From: Phycisphaerae bacterium
GTDB lineage: Bacteria; Planctomycetota; Phycisphaerae; Phycisphaerales; SM1A02
Direction: 5' to 3'
Assembly (NCBI GenBank): GCA_016795035.1
Contig: JAEUIT010000097.1
Location: 62,001 to 126,000, forward strand
Length of the DNA: 64,000 nt
Under the pieces are notes generated by a model. That model saw only the letters and a program-made list of their open reading frames with translations. It ran no database searches and was not told the origin of the DNA. Below, piece by piece: positions 1 to 7,944 of the stretch. A program made the translations under genes and the position numbers. The first letter of the stretch is position 1; every line of letters starts with the position of its first letter.

Positions 1-126
1 GACGAGGTCACGCCCTTCGATCGCGGGCGGAAGGAGCACGGATTGAATGGGCGTCGGTTCGGTGAATCCGAGCGCCGCGAGTCCGCGCAGGAGCGTCGGA
101 TGAAGACCGAGACCGTCGAATGGCAT
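1..126 (-). CDS. DEAD-box RNA helicase, N-terminal fragment (cut by window edge)
   Basis: The minus strand reads 42 codons from an ATG at 126 to the window edge without a stop. Residues 21-28 (FTEPTPIQ) form the Q motif of DEAD-box ATP-dependent RNA helicases, preceded by a conserved Phe3 and a 'GLHPTLLRGLAALG' helix. Only this N-terminal part is visible, so the Walker motifs and the subfamily (RhlE/SrmB-like) cannot be judged. The start is supported by a TACGAT box six bases upstream. The family remodels RNA in ribosome assembly or mRNA decay. Confidence 0.8.
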   Translation of the reverse strand, partial: MPFDGLGLHPTLLRGLAALGFTEPTPIQSVLLPPAIEGRDLV

Positions 127-132
127 GCGGCC

Positions 133-138
133 ATCGTA
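133..138 (-). promoter_or_regulatory. TACGAT box 6 nt before helicase start
   Basis: On the minus strand TACGAT lies six bases before the ATG at 126. A -10 element at this distance would place the transcript start at or next to the start codon (leaderless). The same arrangement recurs at many genes in the window. Confidence 0.5.
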
Positions 139-264
139 CGGATGTTGCACGAACGCTGAAGGCGGCGCGACTCGCGTCCGATGTACCACGCGGCCCGCGA
201 CTCGGCCGCACGCGACAACATCCTGCGGTTCGGCCCGTTTCGCGCGGCCACCGGAGGATTCGCG

Positions 265-1068
265 ATGGAGCGTTGCCCCAACGAGGGCGCGCGTCGAGAC
301 ACCTGCGCCACCCCGAGCGACTCGCTGCGACAACGAAGCGCCATCGCGGCCGCCCTTGGGCTCGCGCCGCCCTTCCGGATCCGCTGGCACCGAGAGCCCG
401 CCGACGCCTACGACGGCTTCGCGACGCTCGAACTCGGTCCCATCACCACCGACGACTTCCTCGCCGCACTACAGGCGGCGACGCGCCCGCTCGAGACGAT
501 CGTGCTGGTCGACGCACGCCGCACCTTCGGCGGCCGCGCCGAGCACATGAGCCGGGCGCTGTCGTCCCTCTTCGAGCGACAGGGTCTCTCGCGCAGTCTC
601 GTCGTCGACAGCTCGACGTTGCGGGTCTTGGCGCACAGGGCCGAGAAGCGACTCACGATCGCGCGGGTCGACGGCCCGGTCGACATCTCGGACGCTCGCG
701 CCCTCGAAGGCGCGTTGCGCTCGGGTCGCGCGCCGCTCGAAGCGGAACTCCGCGCGACGTCGATCGTGCAGATCTCGCCGAGCCGTCACGCGTCCGCCGT
801 CGCGTGGGGGCAATTCCGCGCCGACGAGAGCGCTCGACGCCTCCTCGGCGAGTGCTTCGCACGCTGGCTTTCACGCTCGCTCGGCGGTCTCCACGTTGCG
901 GCTCCGAACGACACGATCGTGCGCCGCGCGCTCGCCGCAGACCGCACGATCCGCACACGTGATCTGCGCGAGGTCACCGGCATGCTCGACATCGCCGTGC
1001 GCGCGCCGCGTGGTCGCATCGAATCACGCATCACGCTCGATCGAGCGACGGGCGCGTGGTACGGGTGA
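265..1068 (+). CDS. Hypothetical protein, 267 aa
   Basis: I do not recognise this protein. The start at 265 is preferred over ATG 181 because GGAGG lies at 253-257, eight bases upstream. It is a mixed alpha/beta sequence without signal peptide or membrane segments, with third codon positions strongly GC as in neighbouring real genes. Features include a 'DAYDGFATLELGPIT' stretch early on, an 'IVQISPSRHASAVAWGQFRADES' region in the middle (only partly quoted by key residues S-R-H) and many Arg residues. It is followed by a good terminator hairpin at 1190-1225, which supports a real transcription unit on this strand. Confidence 0.6.
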   Translation: MERCPNEGARRDTCATPSDSLRQRSAIAAALGLAPPFRIRWHREPADAYDGFATLELGPITTDDFLAALQAATRPLETIVLVDARRTFGGRAEHMSRALSSLFERQGLSRSLVVDSSTLRVLAHRAEKRLTIARVDGPVDISDARALEGALRSGRAPLEAELRATSIVQISPSRHASAVAWGQFRADESARRLLGECFARWLSRSLGGLHVAAPNDTIVRRALAADRTIRTRDLREVTGMLDIAVRAPRGRIESRITLDRATGAWYG

Positions 1069-1189
1069 GGCAAGGAACTCCGTCTGTGCAAGCAGACGCG
1101 CGACACGAAGTCACGAGAAGCGCGTGACGAACTTGAGTGACCGCCACGTGCGGCCGATCTCATTGCCGCCGGAAGAAAGTGAATGCCAC

Positions 1190-1225
1190 GACGGACCGCC
1201 GGAGGGACGGTCCGTCATGGTTTTT
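1190..1225 (+). terminator. Intrinsic terminator after the 265-1068 gene
   Basis: GACGGACCG (1190-1198) pairs perfectly with CGGTCCGTC (1208-1216) around a 9-base loop, followed by ATGG and five T residues. The hairpin overlaps the 3' end of the convergent ThuA-like gene and may serve both directions, although the T-run favours the plus strand. Confidence 0.65.
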
Positions 1226-2144
1226 GGGCCGGTGCGTCTTGGGCGTGGGGCTTTTGGGCCGAGGGCTCTTGCGGGGTGGGCGTTGCCGGCGTGCCGTTCG
1301 TCGCTGGTTGACCGCTCGTCGTTGCAGGCGCGGTCGGCACGACGCCCATCGCCCAGAGGATGCCGCCGCGGAGGTGACCGCGGAAAAGCTCGTCCTTGAA
1401 CGACTCCTTCGTGTGGCCGCCGGCCGTGTACCAGGCGCGGCCGCCGTCGTACTCGTGGTACCAGGCGATCGGATGGTCGCCCATCGCGCCGGGGCCGGGG
1501 TTGTAGGTCGTCTCGTCGAGCCGCGCGAGCACCTTCACGCGGGCTCGCGGGTTGTCGCGGAAGAAGTACCACTCGTCGGTGCGCTCCCAGCGCTCGGGGA
1601 GCATCGACGTCGACGGGTGCGTGCGGTCTTCGACGATCACCGTCGCCTTCTGGATGTCCGGGTGTCCCTTGAAGTACGCCCCGACGAGCTTCGCGTACCA
1701 GGGCCACTCGTACTCGGTGTCCGACGCCGCGTGCACGCCGACGTACCCGCGGCCGGAGCGGATGAACCGCTCGAACGCCGCTTGCTGCGTGTCGTCGAGG
1801 ACGTTGCCGGTCGTCGAAAGGAAGACGACGGCCGCGTACTTCGCGAGGTTCGCGTCGGTGAAGGCGGCGGCGTCTTCGGTCGCATCGACCTCGAAGGCGG
1901 GCGTCGCACCGGCGAGCGACACGACGCCGAGCTCACGGATGGCGGCGATACCGTCGGGAATCGAGTCGTGGCGGAAGCCGGCGGTCTTCGAGAAGACAAG
2001 CACGCGCGGCGGCGCGGTTGAGGGCGTGGTGGCGGCGGGCGGCGCCGCGTCTTTCGGCGGCTCGGGGGCGCTTGCGAGCGAGAGGAAGACGCACGCCGAA
2101 AGCGTCGCGCAGGCGGCGACGCGAGTCCGAAGGGATACGGCCAT
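1215..2144 (-). CDS. Secreted ThuA-like domain protein
   Basis: The 309-residue product starts with a signal peptide (about residues 1-27, ending near ASA). After a Pro/Thr linker comes a ThuA-like (trehalose-utilisation, class I glutamine amidotransferase-like) fold from about residue 47 to 265. Diagnostic stretches are 'VLVFSKTAGFRHDSIPDG', 'GYVGVHAASDTEYEWPWY', 'ERTDEWYFF' and 'PIAWYHEYDGGRAWYTAGGH'. The last 40 residues are a Pro/Gln/Ala tail. The fold is common in planctomycetes beside sugar-degradation enzymes, but the substrate is unknown and no such genes adjoin it here. A TACGAT box lies six bases before the ATG and there is no Shine-Dalgarno. Confidence 0.85.
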   Translation of the reverse strand: MAVSLRTRVAACATLSACVFLSLASAPEPPKDAAPPAATTPSTAPPRVLVFSKTAGFRHDSIPDGIAAIRELGVVSLAGATPAFEVDATEDAAAFTDANLAKYAAVVFLSTTGNVLDDTQQAAFERFIRSGRGYVGVHAASDTEYEWPWYAKLVGAYFKGHPDIQKATVIVEDRTHPSTSMLPERWERTDEWYFFRDNPRARVKVLARLDETTYNPGPGAMGDHPIAWYHEYDGGRAWYTAGGHTKESFKDELFRGHLRGGILWAMGVVPTAPATTSGQPATNGTPATPTPQEPSAQKPHAQDAPAQKP

Positions 2145-2150
2145 GCCGCG

Positions 2151-2156
2151 ATCGTA
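2151..2156 (-). promoter_or_regulatory. TACGAT box 6 nt before ThuA-like gene
   Basis: TACGAT on the minus strand is separated from the ATG at 2144 by six bases (CGCGGC) with no Shine-Dalgarno. This is consistent with a -10 element driving a leaderless transcript. Confidence 0.5.
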
Positions 2157-2186
2157 CGTTCGCGCTCGCTCCGCGCCGCCGTGCGG

Positions 2187-2810
2187 TCAGCGGCTCGCCC
2201 GCACGAACATGCGGAATTGGAGCGCCTTCGCCTCGCCGCCGTAGCGACGGAGGACGCGCGACTTGACCGCGCGAAGCCCGGGCGCCGTGAACGCGTTCTG
2301 CTGCATGCACGCGAGGAGGCCGAGGTCGAAGACTGCGGAGCGGATCCAGTCGATGTCGCGGCGATAGCCGCTGACGGCGACGGCGCCGGTGGCCTTCAGG
2401 AATTGCTGCACGCGCTTCTCGGTGACGACCAGCGTGCGGCACGACGAGAAGTGAAGCACGCGGCCGCGGCAGCGACCCTTGAGCGCCTTCTCGAGTTCGT
2501 CGAGCGTGACGTGGTTGTCGCTTCGGCGAAGGTCGCCGAACTGGACCTCGCCTTCGACGCCATGCAGCGCGAGGTAGAGGATCGGATAGTCGCCGTGCTG
2601 CACCTGGACCCACTTCTCGAGGTAGTGGTGGAAGCTGTCCTGGGTCGCGACGTGGCGATGGATCGACGGAATGCGGAGCGGCGACGAGCGAAGGAGCCCG
2701 AGGAGCGAGAACACCGACGGGGCCTTCGCCACGCCGGTCCAATCGGTCTCGAGACAGAAGATCCCGCGTGCCTTCGTATGCGGCACGGTGTAGTGCTCGT
2801 CGCGGGCCAT
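2187..2810 (-). CDS. DUF6642-like protein with caspase-fold His/Cys pair
   Basis: This 207-residue cytosolic protein resembles the DUF6642 family. It has two spaced motifs expected of a caspase/CHAT-type (clan CD) fold: His83 in 'LYLALHG' after a hydrophobic strand, and Cys124 in 'VLHFSSC' after another. The catalytic His and Cys of clan CD peptidases sit in just such positions. The N-terminus 'GIFCLETDW' is a further strand. No signal peptide or TM segment is present. Function and substrate are unknown, and the peptidase assignment rests on motif layout alone. It may share transcription with the NrtR-like gene upstream, 116 bp away on the same strand. Confidence 0.6.
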   Translation of the reverse strand: MARDEHYTVPHTKARGIFCLETDWTGVAKAPSVFSLLGLLRSSPLRIPSIHRHVATQDSFHHYLEKWVQVQHGDYPILYLALHGVEGEVQFGDLRRSDNHVTLDELEKALKGRCRGRVLHFSSCRTLVVTEKRVQQFLKATGAVAVSGYRRDIDWIRSAVFDLGLLACMQQNAFTAPGLRAVKSRVLRRYGGEAKALQFRMFVRASR

Positions 2811-2926
2811 GAATCCCTTACGTCGGACGTTGACGGCCGTCTGCTACAGCATGCCGTCGAGAAACTCCGGCTTTCGCCGATTCCCCGGAGTTCGCCCGCG
2901 AGCGGTCCCGCGAACGTGACCGGGCG

Positions 2927-3694
2927 CTACGACTCGTGCACGCCGTTCCCGTTGAGTTCGCCTCTCGTCCACCGTTCCCAGGCGTGCGGGTCGAACGTGA
3001 AGAGCTGCGCCGCTCGGTGGCGAACGCCGCGCTGGAAGAGCGGCAGCTCCTTGACGACGCCGGTGGGCCGCAACTCGACGAGCTTCCGACGGAAGTTGCC
3101 TCGGTCGATCGGTGCCCGCGTGAGCGACTCGTAGAACCGTCGAATCGCCGACAACGGGAAGGGATCGGGGAGCAGCGTGAAGAGAATCGGGGCTTGCTCG
3201 GCCACGCGCGAGTTCGGGCCAAACGAGTCGGCGGCTGAGCGCAGGAGGTGACGCGGGAGGAGTCGGCGCGTCACCGGATCGTGAAGGATCTCGCGCTGGA
3301 GATGCTCCAAGGCCATCACGAGGATGGAGCCGTGGTCATCGACAAAGGGTGGAAGTGACCGCAAGGAGTGCCAGTCGCCGCCGTGGTCGCTGACCTCACC
3401 AGTGCGCGCGGGACTCGGTCGAACGGCCGCCCACGAGACGAGCGCAACCTCACGAGTTGCCTTGACCCGATCTGGGGCCGACGCGGTACCGCACGAGGCG
3501 AAGCGCTTGACCTCGCCTGCGAACGGAAGGTCGCGGACGAGCCGCGCAACCGCGCGGCCCTCGTCTTCTTGGGCACCAAGTGGCGCGCGGGGAAGCGCGG
3601 CGGTGCCTTCCGAGCCGCGTTCAACCCACACCGAGAGCTCGTCTCCGACGAGCCGAATCGGGACGACGATGACCGTGACGAGAGCGTTCGACAT
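2927..3694 (-). CDS. NrtR-type transcriptional regulator (Nudix-like sensor + winged helix)
   Basis: The 255-residue protein has an N-terminal Nudix-like domain (about 1-150) without an intact Nudix box, so it should bind rather than hydrolyse a nucleotide-type ligand. The C-terminal winged helix (about 165-245) carries the family signature 'IDRGNFRRKL' followed by 'LRPTGVVKE' and a final 'AAQLFTFD'. NrtR proteins sense ADP-ribose or related ligands and repress NAD, pentose or other catabolic genes. No NAD or sugar genes adjoin it here. A perfect 19-bp palindrome lies 23-41 bp before the start, suggesting autoregulation and possibly control of the divergent pyroglutamyl peptidase gene. Confidence 0.8.
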   Translation of the reverse strand: MSNALVTVIVVPIRLVGDELSVWVERGSEGTAALPRAPLGAQEDEGRAVARLVRDLPFAGEVKRFASCGTASAPDRVKATREVALVSWAAVRPSPARTGEVSDHGGDWHSLRSLPPFVDDHGSILVMALEHLQREILHDPVTRRLLPRHLLRSAADSFGPNSRVAEQAPILFTLLPDPFPLSAIRRFYESLTRAPIDRGNFRRKLVELRPTGVVKELPLFQRGVRHRAAQLFTFDPHAWERWTRGELNGNGVHES

Positions 3695-3716
3695 GTCGAG
3701 TCATTGTGACGCGATT

Positions 3717-3735
3717 AGTTTGATCGAGTCAAACT
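3717..3735. promoter_or_regulatory. Probable NrtR operator (perfect inverted repeat)
   Basis: AGTTTGATCGAGTCAAACT consists of 7-bp perfect arms around a 5-bp spacer, 23 bp before the regulator's start codon and about 85 bp before the divergent pcp start. It is AT-richer than its surroundings. Placement and symmetry fit an operator bound by the adjacent NrtR-like protein; the pairing is inferred. Confidence 0.6.
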
Positions 3736-3788
3736 GTCGCAGACCTGGTCCGCGCAAACATCCCAACGAGGCCTCGCGGCGCGAGTGA

Positions 3789-3804
3789 TGGAACAGACGT
3801 TCCA
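3789..3804. promoter_or_regulatory. Second palindrome, next to pcp promoter
   Basis: TGGAACAGACGTTCCA has perfect 6-bp arms with a 4-bp spacer and ends three bases before the TACGCT box of pcp. At that position a bound protein would block RNA polymerase. It differs in sequence from the 3717 palindrome, so a different factor is likely. Confidence 0.4.
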
Positions 3805-3807
3805 CCG

Positions 3808-3813
3808 TACGCT
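3808..3813 (+). promoter_or_regulatory. TACGCT box 6 nt before pcp
   Basis: TACGCT lies six bases before the ATG at 3820, with no Shine-Dalgarno between. It fits the leaderless-promoter pattern seen elsewhere in the window. Confidence 0.45.
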
Positions 3814-3819
3814 CGGCGC

Positions 3820-4494
3820 ATGCGCGTCCTCGTCTCGGCGTTTGGACCCTTCGGTGGTAGCGCAGTGAACCCCTCGCATCAGGTGTTGATGCGACTCGTC
3901 ACTACTCCACCCCCAGAAGTCTCGATTGAACCGTGTGTCCTTCCAGTCGTCGGTGAACGGGCACCAGAGATGCTCGTCTCGACCCTACTCCGTACGCAGC
4001 CCGACGCAGTTCTGATGCTAGGGGAATCAGGAACTGCTGCATCGATCACGATTGAGCGAGTCGCCCTGAACCTCCGCGACTACCGAATCGCCGACAACGC
4101 GGGCTCGACGGTCGTGGACAGACCCGTGCGCGAGGGCGGTCCGGCGGCCTATTTCGCCACGTTGCCCGTGCGGGCGCTCGTCGAGGCCTGCCGCACCGCC
4201 GGAATCCCGGCCGAGCTCTCGCTTTCGGCCGGCACCTACCTCTGTAACGAGGTGATGTACGCCGCGCTCGATCACGCCGCCCGCGAAGGGCTGCATATTC
4301 CCATCGGGTTCATTCACGTCCCACAGCTCCCCGAGCAAGCGATCGAGGCTCCGCGCGGCCGCCCGACGATGGCATGCGAGACCACGACCCGCGCGATTCA
4401 CGCGGTGCTCGAGGCACTTCGGACTACCCACACCCGCGGCGTTAGCCAGCCCGGCGAAGCTCGTGGACGAGGCCGTTCGTCGCGTCCCGCATAG
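3820..4494 (+). CDS. pcp: Pyroglutamyl-peptidase I (peptidase C15)
   Basis: The 224-residue protein matches the C15 family, which removes N-terminal pyroglutamate from peptides in the cytosol. The catalytic triad is visible as Glu79 in 'ITIERVALN', Cys142 in 'SAGTYLCNEVMY' and His166 in 'GFIHVP'. The N-terminal 'AFGPFGG...NPS' loop is also typical. The C-terminal 30 residues are divergent and the last 53 bp overlap the 3' end of the convergent glycosyltransferase gene. It is divergent from the NrtR-like regulator. Confidence 0.9.
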   Translation: MRVLVSAFGPFGGSAVNPSHQVLMRLVTTPPPEVSIEPCVLPVVGERAPEMLVSTLLRTQPDAVLMLGESGTAASITIERVALNLRDYRIADNAGSTVVDRPVREGGPAAYFATLPVRALVEACRTAGIPAELSLSAGTYLCNEVMYAALDHAAREGLHIPIGFIHVPQLPEQAIEAPRGRPTMACETTTRAIHAVLEALRTTHTRGVSQPGEARGRGRSSRPA

Positions 4495-5539
4495 ACCAGG
4501 CCACGATCACGGGCCGCGTCTCGCCGTTGCGGGCGGCGATCGCATCGAGGACCGGCCCGGGCGAGAGCGTGCCGACGACGAGCGTCTCCGCGTCGCATTC
4601 GGGCGACGGGATCCCGCCGAGTTCGACGACGAGCCGGGCGAGGAGCGGTCCCGCCTTGCCTTCCGAGACGAGCGCGACGCGCCGTCCGGCGATCAACGCG
4701 CGATGCCGTTCGAGCATGGGCCGCGCCGCCGTTTCGCCGGTGAAGCGCTGCCAGAGCGCGTCGGACATCGGCGAGCGGCGCTCGTTCGCGATCGTCGCCT
4801 CGAGCTCCGCGAGGCCCGCGCGATAGCCGTCGAGCACGCCTTCCTTCGTCGCGATCGCCTCGTAGCGTTCGAGGATCTCCCGCATCGCGGCGTCGTAGAG
4901 CGCCTCCGGGCAATAGCGACGAAGCACCCAGCCGTTGTTGCGAACGAGCCGTCCGAGGACGAGCCCCATGTCGCGGTTCGTCGCGGTCTTCGCGTGGAGG
5001 ACGCGGAAGCGCGGATCGTGGATCACGCGATGCCCGCGGGCGAGGAGCTTCGCGCAGAGGTCGTACTCCTCGACGTAGAAATGGAACGCGTGGTCGTAGC
5101 CGCCGGCCGTGACGTATGCGTCGCGACGGATCGCCGCGCCGCAGCCCACGATCACTTCGGGCATGCCGCCCTGTTCGTGCGCACCGCTCGCAAGCAGCAC
5201 CTCGGCACCGATGGCCGCGACGTCGGCCGGCGCGTCGCGAAGCGCCTCCACGAAGCGCATGTCGAGCGGATACGAGTCGTCGTCGAGCATGACGATCCAC
5301 GAGCCGCTCGCGATGCGCACGCCGTCGTTGCGGGCGGCCGCGCCTTCGTTCCGCGGACGTCGCAGCGTGCAGGCGCGCCAGCCGTTCGCGAGCCGCGCCG
5401 GCACCGTGGCCGGTTCCTTCGAGTGGTTGTCGACGACGATCACTTCGGCCGCGACGCATGGCTCAAGCGCGCCGAGCCGCTCGATCGTGCGCGCCAACTC
5501 GTCCGGGCGATTTCGCGTGGGAAGAACGAAACTGATCAC
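4442..5539 (-). CDS. Glycosyltransferase family 2
   Basis: The 365-residue protein begins with a GT-A fold: 'ISFVLPTRNRPDELARTI' at the N-terminus, 'EVIVVDNHS' and the DXD-type 'VMLDDDSYP' near residue 85-90. A 'GGYDHAFHFYVEEYDLCAKL' acceptor-side motif follows around residue 150-170. The C-terminal 120 residues form a separate domain containing 'RRVALVSEGKAGPLLARLV', resembling a nucleotide-binding or aminotransferase-like fragment of unknown role. It starts at GTG with an AAAGGA Shine-Dalgarno and is the last gene of the glycan cluster. Donor and acceptor are unknown. Confidence 0.8.
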   Translation of the reverse strand: MISFVLPTRNRPDELARTIERLGALEPCVAAEVIVVDNHSKEPATVPARLANGWRACTLRRPRNEGAAARNDGVRIASGSWIVMLDDDSYPLDMRFVEALRDAPADVAAIGAEVLLASGAHEQGGMPEVIVGCGAAIRRDAYVTAGGYDHAFHFYVEEYDLCAKLLARGHRVIHDPRFRVLHAKTATNRDMGLVLGRLVRNNGWVLRRYCPEALYDAAMREILERYEAIATKEGVLDGYRAGLAELEATIANERRSPMSDALWQRFTGETAARPMLERHRALIAGRRVALVSEGKAGPLLARLVVELGGIPSPECDAETLVVGTLSPGPVLDAIAARNGETRPVIVAWSMRDATNGLVHELRRAG

Positions 5540-5589
5540 GTCGCACGATTCCTTTCCGCACGAAAGCCTGATGCGGCCCCTGATAGGCC

Positions 5590-7194
5590 TCAGACCGCCG
5601 CGGCGCCCGCGACCGTCGTTGCAGGCGCGAGTCCGTACGCGAGCTGCGAACCGGTCAGCCGCGCGAAGCCGCGCCGGATCTCGGCGCCGTCGATCGGCAG
5701 GTTGCCGAGTCGTTGGGCTTCGGCCGCCGCCGCCACGTTACCGACAATCGCGGCGGCCGTGACCGAGCCGCCCGCCGCCAGCGTGAGCGTGGCCGCCGAG
5801 AGAAGCGCGTCGCCGCAGCCGAGCTGATCGACCGCGAAGGGCGCGAAGCTCGGCACGTGCTCGCCGCTGATGCGCTCGACGTATCGACTGCCGTCGTGCA
5901 TGCCTTCGGGGCGGTCGAACGCGATGAGGCCTTCGGAGCCGAGCGTCACGATCGCCGCGCGGGAGCGGATGAGGTCAAGGAGCGTGTAGGTCGCGCTCGC
6001 GAGGCCGTCGTCGGGGAGCTGCAACGCTTCGCGGATCTCCGACTCGCTCGGGCAAACGAGATCCATCTCGTTCATCGCAAGAAGGCTGGCGCGTCGGCCG
6101 CTCACGTCGCCGGTCATCACTCGCACATGCGGCCGCAACGCGGAGCAGAGCGGACCGAGCGACGCCGCCGGCAGAAGGCCAAGGCCGAAGTCCGCGATGA
6201 TCGCGGCGTCAGCGCCCTGCGCCGCCTCGGTCGCGATCGCCAGGAGCCGCTCGCGCTGCGCCGCGTCGAGTTCCAGTCGTTGCCCGAGGTCGAGCTTCAT
6301 GACCTTCTGCGCGCCCACGAGGAACCGCTGTTTCTCGAAGAGCGGCTGCTCGGCCTCGATCGCCACGACGTCGATTCCGCGAGCCGCGAGCCGCCGTCGC
6401 AGGCGCTCCGATTCGAGCGAGCGATTGAGCGCCGTCACGAGCGTCGGTCGTCCGCCCATCGCAGCGACGTGCTGCGCGATGATCGCGGCGCCGCCGTCGA
6501 AGCTGCGGCGATCGGTCGGGCGGAGCGAGAGGATCGGGCCTTCGCCGGCAACTTCCGCACGGTCGCACAGGACATACGTGTCGACGATCGTTTCGCCGAT
6601 GACGACGACGCGGCGGCCACGGAAGCCTGCGATCAGCGCGTCGACGCCCGACGACTCGAGCCCGTGCCGCGCTAACAACTCACGAATGCGGGCCTGGAAC
6701 GGATCGCTCCGAGCCTCCATCGCCGCGATGAGCGCGGTCGACGAGAAGACGACGTCGCCCGACGAGAACACGACGCGCCCGCCGTGCCGCTCGACGATCG
6801 AACGCTCGAGCAGGAAGCGCGGGTCGTTGTTGCGTTCGTACTCCTTGCCCTTCACGTAGACGTCGGGCCGCGTGTGCTCGAGAAGCTCCGCGGCCGTCGG
6901 CGCCTCGTTCACGGCGACCCAATCGACGAAGTCGAGCGCGGCAAGGTTCTCCGCGCGGAGTTCCTGCGGAATGAGCGGGCGACCTTCGCCCTTCGCCATC
7001 ACGACGTCGGCCGTCACCGTGACGAGAAGGCGCGTGCCGAACGTGCGCGCGTGCCGCAAGTGACGGATGTGGCCGGGGTGCACGATGTCGAAGCACCCGT
7101 GGCACTGCACCACGGTCTCGCCCGCCTCGCGGGCGCGGCGCACGACGTCGGCGACTTGGTCGATCGAGAGAATCTTGCTCGCAGCGTGCGCCAT
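5590..7194 (-). CDS. HldE-like bifunctional enzyme with reversed order: nucleotidyltransferase then PfkB kinase
   Basis: The 534-residue protein fuses an N-terminal cytidylyltransferase-like domain (about 25-160; 'GCFDIVHPGH' with HPGH at 39-42, 'DVYVKGKEY') to a C-terminal PfkB sugar kinase (about 185-525; 'VVVIGETIVDTYV', 'FDGGAAIIAQHVAAMG', and 'GCGD' at 459-462 supplying the catalytic Asp462). E. coli HldE has the same two activities in the opposite order, making ADP-glycero-manno-heptose from the 7-phosphate. A heptose nucleotide activation role is inferred from both domains and the surrounding glycan genes. The kinase signature reads GCGD instead of the usual GAGD. It lies 3 bp downstream of the acyltransferase gene. 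Confidence 0.8.
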   Translation of the reverse strand: MAHAASKILSIDQVADVVRRAREAGETVVQCHGCFDIVHPGHIRHLRHARTFGTRLLVTVTADVVMAKGEGRPLIPQELRAENLAALDFVDWVAVNEAPTAAELLEHTRPDVYVKGKEYERNNDPRFLLERSIVERHGGRVVFSSGDVVFSSTALIAAMEARSDPFQARIRELLARHGLESSGVDALIAGFRGRRVVVIGETIVDTYVLCDRAEVAGEGPILSLRPTDRRSFDGGAAIIAQHVAAMGGRPTLVTALNRSLESERLRRRLAARGIDVVAIEAEQPLFEKQRFLVGAQKVMKLDLGQRLELDAAQRERLLAIATEAAQGADAAIIADFGLGLLPAASLGPLCSALRPHVRVMTGDVSGRRASLLAMNEMDLVCPSESEIREALQLPDDGLASATYTLLDLIRSRAAIVTLGSEGLIAFDRPEGMHDGSRYVERISGEHVPSFAPFAVDQLGCGDALLSAATLTLAAGGSVTAAAIVGNVAAAAEAQRLGNLPIDGAEIRRGFARLTGSQLAYGLAPATTVAGAAAV

Positions 7195-7197
7195 GGA

Positions 7198-7944
7198 TCA
7201 CGTGACCTGGTCGAAGCGACCGTCGAGGAGTTCAGGGAGATTGCGGGTGACGCGCTCGGGCGGCCAGTCCCACCAGCGGAGTTCGAGAAGCTTCGAGATC
7301 GTCGCGTCGTCGTAGCGCCGGCGCACCACGCGCGCGGGATTCCCCGCGACGATCGCGTACGGCGGCACGTCATGCGCGACCACGGCTCGGGCGCCGATGA
7401 CCGCGCCGTCGCCGATCGTGACGCCCGGGAGAATCAGCGCCTCGAGGCCGATCCAGACGTCGTTGCCGACCGTGGTCGGTCCGCGGAAGCGCGGCTCGCG
7501 ACGTTCGTGCCATCCGCGCCCGAACATCCAGAAGGGATACGTCGTTCCCGAGGCCGGATGGTTCGCGCCATTCATCAGGAAGCGGACGCCCGGCGCGATC
7601 GACGCGTAGCGCCCGATCGTGAGGCGATCCGCGGGATCGTCGGTCTGATAGAGCACGTTCTCGCGTTCGAAGTGCTCGCAGCCTTCGCCGCTGAAGTACG
7701 TGTACGCGCCGACCTCGATGTTCGGGCGCGTCACCACGTTCGCCAGAAAGACGACGCGCGGACTTCCGCCCGCCGGGTGCTTCGCGGACGGATCGGGGCC
7801 GTGCCTCGGCGCCTGCAACGTCGAGACGTCGATGCCCTTCTTCTCGGCGAGCGCAAGGCGAAGCCGCTCGACTTCGGCCCGAAGGTTTCGGACTTCCTGT
7901 TCGAGCAATCGCTCGCGGGAAACGCTCGGCGCCGCCGTCGTCAC
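7198..7944 (-). CDS. CatB/Vat-type hexapeptide O-acyltransferase with N-terminal coiled coil
   Basis: The GTG start at 7944 overlaps the upstream stop as GTGA and has GGAGG five bases before it; an ATG further upstream would overlap the previous gene by over 100 bp. Residues about 8-35 are heptad-like ('RLLEQEVRNLRAEVERLRLAL'-type coiled coil). The rest is a left-handed beta-helix acyltransferase: 'SIAPGVRFLMNGANHP', 'TTVGNDVWIGLEALILPGVTIG' (key residues V-W-I-G) and 'VPPYAIVAGNPARVVRRR'. Such enzymes acetylate sugars using acetyl-CoA. Its place between a GT4 and the HldE-like gene suggests modification of a surface or flagellar glycan. Confidence 0.8.
   Translation of the reverse strand: MTTAAPSVSRERLLEQEVRNLRAEVERLRLALAEKKGIDVSTLQAPRHGPDPSAKHPAGGSPRVVFLANVVTRPNIEVGAYTYFSGEGCEHFERENVLYQTDDPADRLTIGRYASIAPGVRFLMNGANHPASGTTYPFWMFGRGWHERREPRFRGPTTVGNDVWIGLEALILPGVTIGDGAVIGARAVVAHDVPPYAIVAGNPARVVRRRYDDATISKLLELRWWDWPPERVTRNLPELLDGRFDQVT

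Noticed and set aside
2927..3694. Catalytically active Nudix hydrolase
   Set aside because: The Nudix box (GX5EX7REUXEEXGU) is not intact and a winged helix follows, so a regulator fits better.
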